From Reticulitermes lucifugus (Eukaryota; Arthropoda; Insecta; Blattodea; Rhinotermitidae), in contig JAKCWW010006466.1 in assembly GCA_026260175.1 (NCBI GenBank), forward strand, positions 1-21,282: a stretch of DNA of 21,282 bases, in the 5' to 3' direction. The position numbers and the translations under genes were made by a program. The notes beneath the pieces are model-generated. The model was not told the origin of the DNA. It saw only the letters and a program-made list of their open reading frames with translations, and made no database searches. Of the stretch, positions 10,873 to 19,300 are shown one piece after another; within the stretch, counting starts at the first letter, position 1, and the number at the start of each line of letters is the position of its first letter.

Positions 10873-13154
10873 CATTAAAGGATGCCAAAGGTATAACTGC
10901 AGTCTTCTATGAATTCAGCAAAGTAGACTGCCTCATACTACAGCTGCAGTCATATACATTGAAATCAGGATTTAAAGAGTATTTTAGAAGGAGTGGATCT
11001 GAACACTAAACTGAGGTAGCAAATCTTGAATGGAGGAAATTTTGTGTTGAGGTTATTGACTTAGGATCAATGAAATTGAATGTGAAGTGAGGCAAAACCT
11101 TAAATCAAAGATCACCAAATGGGAGTTCACTGTATTCTAAACAGAATATACATAGATGCAGACATGGTATTTCACACATATGGAAGTTAAGAAAAAGGTA
11201 AAGGAGACGAGTCTCCCACACATATTATCTACACATTCATTCAGGAGTTCAAAACCTATTACTTCTCTTCATACTCTTAACACAACACCGAAATTAATGA
11301 GACAGAAAAATCAAGAATGCAATACTGCTCAGTTGGAAGTACAAAGCCAATAACAATTATGTCACCATTTGTCTTAAGTGTGTCTATTAAATGGGATAAT
11401 GTTTGGATATCAGGGATAAGGTCACTGACTACAGCACCACAAAATTCAAAGTCACAGTACTGCAGAAACATTGTGTAAAATGAAACCCATGGCCTTCTAG
11501 AATCACATTTAGAATGTTCATGCTATCGGTATGTGCATTAAGAATTTTAAACTCCAGCGTATTTGGAACAAAAAACCTGTTCTTTCAAAATCAGTTGTTT
11601 ATATCTTAATGAGAATCAAAGGATCAACATTAGAAAAACACAAATATAAGATGTCTTGAATTACTACAGTGAAAAGAGGAAAAACAGACAAACACAAGGT
11701 ATTCCCAATATTCCAGTCACACAAAACAATTAACAGGAAAGTTCTCTTTACAACATAAAAAAGGGTACTAAGAAAGTACAAAAGAAAACAAAAAGGAAAA
11801 TTAAATCACAGCATAGAGACAATCACCAATAAAAGATCTGAAAGGCTACAGAAATCATTATCTAACTAACATTATACAGTCTGGAGTACTACTTTATATT
11901 GTATGTATATTTTAAGATTTAATGTATTTCAGTCACATTAGTGTAACAAAGTAGGATCCCAATATTACAAAATTGGCACTCTAAAGGTGCACTGATTTAT
12001 ATGTGAGTTATTGGACTGCATGAGGATGGCTGTTTACAGCGGGAACATTTAGCAGGCAAAAAGGAAAACAAAATATATATTTGTATCATCTGTGTATGTG
12101 TTTATCTACATTTAGCTGTCAACAACTTGCCAGAACATTCTAAAAACTGTGTAATTACATCTACATGATACTATGTTGTTTAGACATGGTACAGCCACAA
12201 ATAACAAAATACAATAACTGTCAGCAACACAGAATTCAGCTAACACAGCAATGGTACAATGAAATCAAATCTCCATCATCAGGCATTACAACTACATTCC
12301 ATCAGTACCACTACATTATTCCACCAGCACAGTAATAACACAGCACGCATACACGCAAAAAAAACACACACACACACACACACTACTCAGCAGCATTTGT
12401 ATACCTCACATTCAAAGAATTACTTTTGCACTTACTGTACTTATTTTCACACATAATTTAAATATACAAACATAATGCACTGTAACACATACAGCATTCT
12501 TTCTAACCCACAAAATGACATCACTCAGCTACATGGACTAGGGTACTGGAAAGACGACCTTAATATAAAAGCAGATAAGATTATACTGACAAGTAGTGTG
12601 ACTATATGCTTCTTTCCAAACTAAGTTATTTTAGACACATAGTATCCTAATGCAGAAGACAATGTATAACACTTGGGTTGAACCCATCACATGGGAAGGA
12701 ATGTCTGGGACACAATCTAGGTTTCATCACAGACTTAAGCATTATATTGTCCAATTATATTAAAACCATGGCTTAAATTGACCCATTAAGATCAAAATAA
12801 TTTGCTAGAGTATGACAATGACAGAAAATCTGCTTGTTACAAGCAATGGTATTTGTCTAGTGTCAGTCTAGAATGTTCAGTACTAGCATAAAGGTGGAAA
12901 TGAAAGCCAAGAAACAGTACTGGCAGGAGGAAATGTTCTCTGTGTTCCTACGTGCCTGTCTTTTTGGTCACTTTGCCACCGTGCACCAACTAGATTAGAT
13001 AATTGTGGGGTATACATATAACAGTAAATACAAGGTCCAGATTTTGATTCACTGGACTACACACCAGATGGTGTGCTTTTTTGTTCTGCAGTTTCCAAAT
13101 AATCCATCCAATGCACAGAGTTGGAATGAGTTACCCCTGCTTACTCTGCACAAG
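10873..13154. other. Region just downstream of the FAM110 stop
   Basis: No coding exon is visible on either strand. The stretch may include the FAM110 3' untranslated region. By eye there is no minus-strand AATAAA here; an ATTAAA is at 11918-11923. The CA microsatellite at 12364 lies inside it. Confidence 0.4.
12364..12383. repeat. CA dinucleotide microsatellite
   Basis: Ten CA units directly after a short A run. It lies about 0.8 kb downstream of the FAM110 stop codon. Confidence 0.85.
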
Positions 13155-13392
13155 TCAGCTGGACTTTCTAGCTGCAAGGTGGGCCTTGCGACAGTTACAC
13201 AGCCATTTGATGATGCGTGCATTTCGTTCAACGATGGACAGCTGTTCTGTAGGCCTCTGAAGGTTACCAGATCCCCCACTTCCAGGTCCAGTCCCCCCAA
13301 CACAACCCCACGGACTTGTCCCAGAATCCACTGAACTCACACTCTCAAAGAAGAGGGGTGATGAGGAGCCAGATGCAGGGGCTGATACTGAC
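13155..13392 (-). CDS. FAM110: FAM110 exon 8, C-terminus and stop
   Basis: The acceptor follows TGTATGTGTGTATAG. The single first base completes an Arg codon begun in exon 7. The exon encodes a Ser/Gly-rich segment (SPLFFESVSSVDSG, GGTGPGSGGSG), then SIVERNARIIKWLCNCRKA and AHLAARKSS, ending in TGA at 13157-13155. Vertebrate FAM110 proteins end in a VERNARVIKWLY.C..A-type sequence, so this is the family's terminal signature. About eight extra residues follow the motif. Confidence 0.92.
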
Positions 13393-16300
13393 CTATACAC
13401 ACATACATGTATGCTTGTTAAGTGAATTGTTTTAGCCATCTGGATTTTGTGGCACAAGCAACAAGTCTAAATTATTACACTATTTTACACCAAACAGAAG
13501 CATATATGTATAATGATTTTGCACAGAAAATACATCTACAATGAGTTACATAATCAAATAATCATTACTAGTTCCAAATGATCTATACAGAGACAAAAAC
13601 ACTGCTTAATCCTTTATGTCAAGTTCCAGAAACTCTTCATACCTTCTAACACTTCAGATCATAAGGTTTCCTGCCATCTGCCAAGCACTTGGAATAAGGT
13701 CCTTTCATGACCTCACATTATGATATAAAATTCAGTCCATAACATAATTCATCACAATCACTAATTTCAACACACAGTTAAAATTTTGTAAGAATTTCAC
13801 AAACACTGTCAGTAGCTGTGTTCCCACCTTTTGTTATTGCCATTATGGCTTCAGCAACTACTGAATACCCAGCATCCTTTGTGCCTTTCACAACCAGGCC
13901 ATAAAAAAACATAATAAATAATCTCCAATTACTTTCATCTAGTAAAAAAGATGGCAGCAAGTGGATATCCTGACACCAAGAAAATGAAGAGCATCCAAAG
14001 TGAAGCACATTGAGAACTAAAAATGTGTATGGATACTGATCCAAGGATTAAATGCTGGGGACTGAGCGCAGGCATTCAAAATTTTGTAATTATGTGTAAT
14101 ATGAGGTAAAAACTGCTACACATCATACACAACTTGCTTTCCAATTTTAAAATAATTAAGCATGAAAGGAAACCTAAGACTACAGCAAATCATATTAACA
14201 AACATCGGAGCTTTCTGCTCATGTTAACTTAACATCCTAACAGCAATACTGTACTTTTACAAACCTGAAATCACCAGTGTCAAGACCCAACTGCTCAAAG
14301 AACTTATCCAGTTGAGCACCAGATCGAGGATGGGGAGGTGGAGATGGCCTTGGGGCTGCTGAGTACCGATGGCTAATATCGGATTTTGACCTCAAGATGG
14401 GGCGACGTCTTTCACTTCTGTGATTTGTGTCATGGGTGGTCACTCTGGAAGTCAAATGTGGGTACCACTCGTTACAATTAAAACCCTAAATTAACAACAG
14501 GACAATATTTTATGCTTAGTCCAATGATATTCAACAAAGTTGATCGAAGTTCAAGGGTCATTTTTCCCAGGTGGATTTGAGAGACAATTCTTCTCCGCAT
14601 ATTCCTATTTTCTCCACAATTCACACTCCCCTTGCCAAAGTTCATTCACCACGATCAATAACATTAATGATAATCCTACTAGCCCACTGACTGATTGATC
14701 TGCAATATAAGGACTTCCTTAATCAGCAGTTAGTTATGCAGCTGATCAAAGAAGTTTCAAAACTACAAAAATTTCACCACTTCTCACTGGAAGAGCCTAA
14801 CTGCAGATTAAATCGAGTTCACACATCCATAAAATACTTCTGTAAGATTCATTTACACATTTCCACTCCATCTCTATCTACATTTACCAGTATTGAACAT
14901 TTCATTTTCTAGTCGAATTTTTGTACAGTTTCTTGTTTTCCCTTCACATTCTACATCTTATCTGCCTTGATTTCACCCCAACAAGTGAAGAGTACAAACC
15001 ATGTCCCCATCACATAATTTTATCCATTTCCCTGTTTCTTCACTCATCATATTTCTGTGAACAAACTGTGATAGAAGAACTACCTATACAGGGGTGACAC
15101 AGCCAGGTCTTCTGCACCACTCTCGCTGTAACTGCTAGTGCTGTTGTGCCTGGCAGCAGAGCACTCATCTGTCCCAGCATCCAGTCCAGTGTCCGGACTC
15201 CTGTCTGAGTCTGCACTGCCTTCTCCACTTTCTCCCGATGGTAACCTTGTGAAGCTGAGTGGAGTTGCAGCTGAGAAGTATTTTAACAGCAAAACTTTAA
15301 AGTTTTAAAAGGATTAACACCAGTGTGGTGCACGTTAGGGTCTCAAAGAACTAGACATGGAAGATGTCGTTCACACTACTCAATGTTGATAACAATGGCA
15401 AAAACAATGTTAACAAATATTCTACATTTTTCAAAGATCTGTTTTTATTACATTATTTGGTGATAGTGTGACTTCCACCTCTCAAGTTCATGCATTCACA
15501 GTATTGTTATTTTTATAGGAAATTAAAGCATAGGAGGTTGGAGTGGCCTCCAGTGGTACAGTGTTCATGCCAAATTTTCTGAAAATGGGTTCAAAACTTG
15601 AGAGTCAAGATACAGATAGCATGGTGATCCCATAACTCTAATTTTCTTAGCCTTAAAAAATAAATTCTAAAGTGTGGCTCCATTAATAAATATTTAAAAA
15701 TATCATTGTAACTGTAACATCACATAACAAACATGGTACAGAAAAGTGCAGTACAGCCTTCTGTTGTACCGAATGGGTTTTGTTCTAGACATTGGCCTAA
15801 ATTTCACAAATTTCATGAACAGAAAGTGACAACATTTACATCTAAATATTCCATCCACAGTTCTTAACAGAAGCTGCATACCAAATGACTGGTACTGACT
15901 GGAACTCAAGTTGGGTTGACTGTGGCGTGATGTGGCGCTCATTGCAGCTCCAGGTGCTGAACCAGCGGAGTGCCTACCATGGTCACTGCTGCTTCTGCTC
16001 GAGCTACTGCTGCTGCTGCTGCTGTTGCTGCTGATGTGAAAGAAAAATCATGCCAACTTGCAACTAACAAAATTTTACAAGCAATGATCATTTAGTGAAG
16101 AAGCCATCTGATTGCAGGATTTGAGGTTTTCACAGTGGAATTGATAAACATTCTCAAGTCTTCAGTTTTGCTGAGTGTAGCGTAGTCTAGTCTAGCAGTC
16201 CCGCAGTCTAGCAGTCCCGCAGTCTAGCAGTCAATCTCAACATGGACTGCTGGACTGCTACATGAATATATTGTTTGCCATATTTACATTTTAGTCAAAT

Positions 16301-19300
16301 GCTAGCCAGTGTAAAATATATGGTGTCTTCTTATGAAAAAAATGTCATACATACATACATACGCAGTGCTGATAAAAACAACTATAATAAGTCTATGAAA
16401 CACAGTACTTTGGATACAGGCAAACTGCAGGATCTCTGTATAACACTCCCTGTCGGGATCAACAACTAGATCAAATTCCAAATACCAGACTTGATAGAAT
16501 GCAATGTGGTGTAAGACCATGTGCTCTCTTTGCTGGTTGCTAATATTTCTTGTGTTTTAAACTAAAGATATGTACCCCAAGCACAAATTCACAGTACCTG
16601 TCACTAGAAGAAGTCCTGGCAGGGCTGGTATGCAGGTCTGGTAGGGACTTATGGTGAATTTTGCAGGCATTACTAGGACTTGGGCCTGGAGCCATAGTCT
16701 GCACCTGCGAGATGCTACGTCCATATGACAATGGTCCAGCAAAAGGCCGCTCATCTCCTGCCACCTGAAGAAGTAACAGTTTGAGGATTCCAATCTTATG
16801 GAATGTGATGGTGCATTGTTAGGTGATTCCCACCAATGTTTTGAAAAAAAATACTGCCTTTGACTTCAAGGGTTCAAGAGCCATGAACGTTGAAGCCTTG
16901 TAGATGATGGTGACATGTTCCTCCAGAATGTCAGGGACCACTTACCTAGTGACACAGCGTCACATCACAGAAGACAAGTCTCCTTGATTACAGTGTTGTG
17001 AAAACCGCAAAACTCGCAAGTAACAGATTAGTCATTAAATATTACAAATTCTACAGTCCAGACTTTTTGCCTTGAATAGACACAGGCTAGGTGTTTAATG
17101 CATAAATTGTATTAAGACAAAAACGTTTTTAAAAATCATAACATCAATAGAAAACTTCTTTCAGACTGGTAGCAAAATTAAGCAAGCAGAACTAATGGGA
17201 ACCCCTTACAGAATTTAAGGGTGTGTTTACATTGGTAACATGATCAGATACTTTGAAATCTGCCTTATCAGACCATATTATTTTCATCACAATACCCGGA
17301 GAACAATAACATACATTTAGGTAGAAGTTAACAAAATTATATCTTCAATCTATACCAGTTTTGAGAAGCTCATAAACCAATCTCGCAGCACAACATTTAC
17401 ATGAATATTCAACTGAAGTCTAGCTCTACTGCCACCATTCAAGCTCATTCCCATGTGCTATGGTCTACAGATAATTAGTGCTCTCCCATCTGTTACACTA
17501 AAAGGCCCTCCAGTGCTAACCCTGAGCAATCCAACTTGTCTCATAGCTCATCAACAGCTGTCCATTTGCATTCATGAGACTGTAACTCTTCAGATCAATG
17601 TCATGTCAAATTGTTCTAGTAGGTCAATTGTTATCATTTGAACTCATCATGTAAGTGTTACACATGCAAAAATGCCAAATCAATTTTGCTGGACTTACCA
17701 ATCTGTTATAATTCATAACTGATTTGCTACAAACTTACTGTCTTGACATCCTGATCCTCATCATCCCAGAGGCGTTTATACAAGTTCTCTTTAGAGTCCG
17801 CATTCAAAAGACGGCGAAGTTTGGTCTGAAGCTGATCTCCGCTAGGATTTGAACCTGACCGCCTTTGTGCAGCTGGCACAAGGCGTGGGGATTTAGGAGG
17901 CAAAGGGGGTGGAGTAGGCTGCTGGGAAGAGAGTTGTAAGGGGTTTGGGCGTGGTGGTAGGTTTGGTGGAGGGCTCAGAAGTAACACATGTTGGTGCAGA
18001 TCTGTAAACAGATGCAAACATAACCATAGTTTATAATGATGATGAATAAATACTTTTACTTCAGCATGTCATAACACAAAATTGCATCTGAGTGTTCAAA
18101 CATGATTTCTACAACATAACACATATTTTCAGAGTGATCCTCTTGCCTCGTTTTTCAGTACTTAATATAATCTAAAGTTTTCTTTATTTCTATTTTTATT
18201 TTTATTTTCTTTGTTTTGTGACACAAATTTAGTTATCTGTAAGTATGTGTCACATTAAGTTTTCTAAAGCAAAGTCCCAAAATTATTTATAGCAGAAAGA
18301 AAATTTTCAGAATAATTATTTCCAAATTTTGAGTAGTCTCATAGATGCCTTAAACTTCTTGATCACACACATACTACACGAATTAAGAAACAATTTAAAA
18401 TGGTTACAAAGTGCCAAAATTACTTTGGTATAAAAGAGAACTCACATTTTCCACTGTCCTGTTCAAGCCTGCTACCGGGATCTCGGTTCTGAACATTGTT
18501 GACCCATGTCGGACCAGATGATGACTTCTTGAGCAATGGACCCCGTAAGAACACTGTGTCCACAGCCGATGAAGTAACTTGCAGGTGGCCACTGTTTTTC
18601 AATTCCTGCTTCCGATCCAAAACTGTCTCGGATTTCACATAGAATGCTTTTGACTCTTGCAGCAGCTCCACGGCACTTTTCCGTTTCGCTGTAAAAAGTA
18701 AACCAACACTTTAAATTTATGAAAAAGTACATCACAATATTTTGGTGGCAAATCCTGTTCCAGAAGTCAGGTCATGTAGGAATGCTATATTAACAACCTT
18801 GTTCTCTGTTTGTCACAGAGATCCATGTTCAAAAACACAGCTTTGGACTTACAGTTGAGACGTATGTTCCCCCGGGCATGGCAGATATGAAGCTAAAAAC
18901 ACTGGCATAAATGCTACATACCGCATGCATCTGATTCCATGTAGAACACAAGATATTTTATGTTTCTATAGCAATGTAGATGAGCATCCAAGGACTTCTA
19001 GCATATAATGATGTGTTGCGGGATTCATGTTTCCTTACGTCTCAAAGAAATAGTGCCCAAAATGCTGGGAACACCTACCCAAATGACACACTGTAACACC
19101 CCAGGAGACCTGAATCATCAAGAATTCATGAACTTTACCTGGATGTTAAAGTGAAAACGCTATATACTAGAATACATATTTCTCCAGAAATATTATGACG
19201 GTTGTAACCAATAGTAGATTAGTGCAAGGAGATCAGTGACATTTCTTTACAGTTCAATGGGCTGCGCACTGCACAAAACCTGGTGTTAGCAGGTGCAGCA

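Noticed and set aside
13005..13334. 109-residue plus-strand protein
   Set aside because: It is the antisense shadow of FAM110 exon 8.
13778..13905. Alternative last exon of FAM110 encoding GLVVKGTKDAGYSVVAEAI and onward to a stop
   Set aside because: The frame looks coding-like, but the only upstream AG gives a phase that does not fit the phase-2 donor of exon 7, and nothing in it resembles FAM110.
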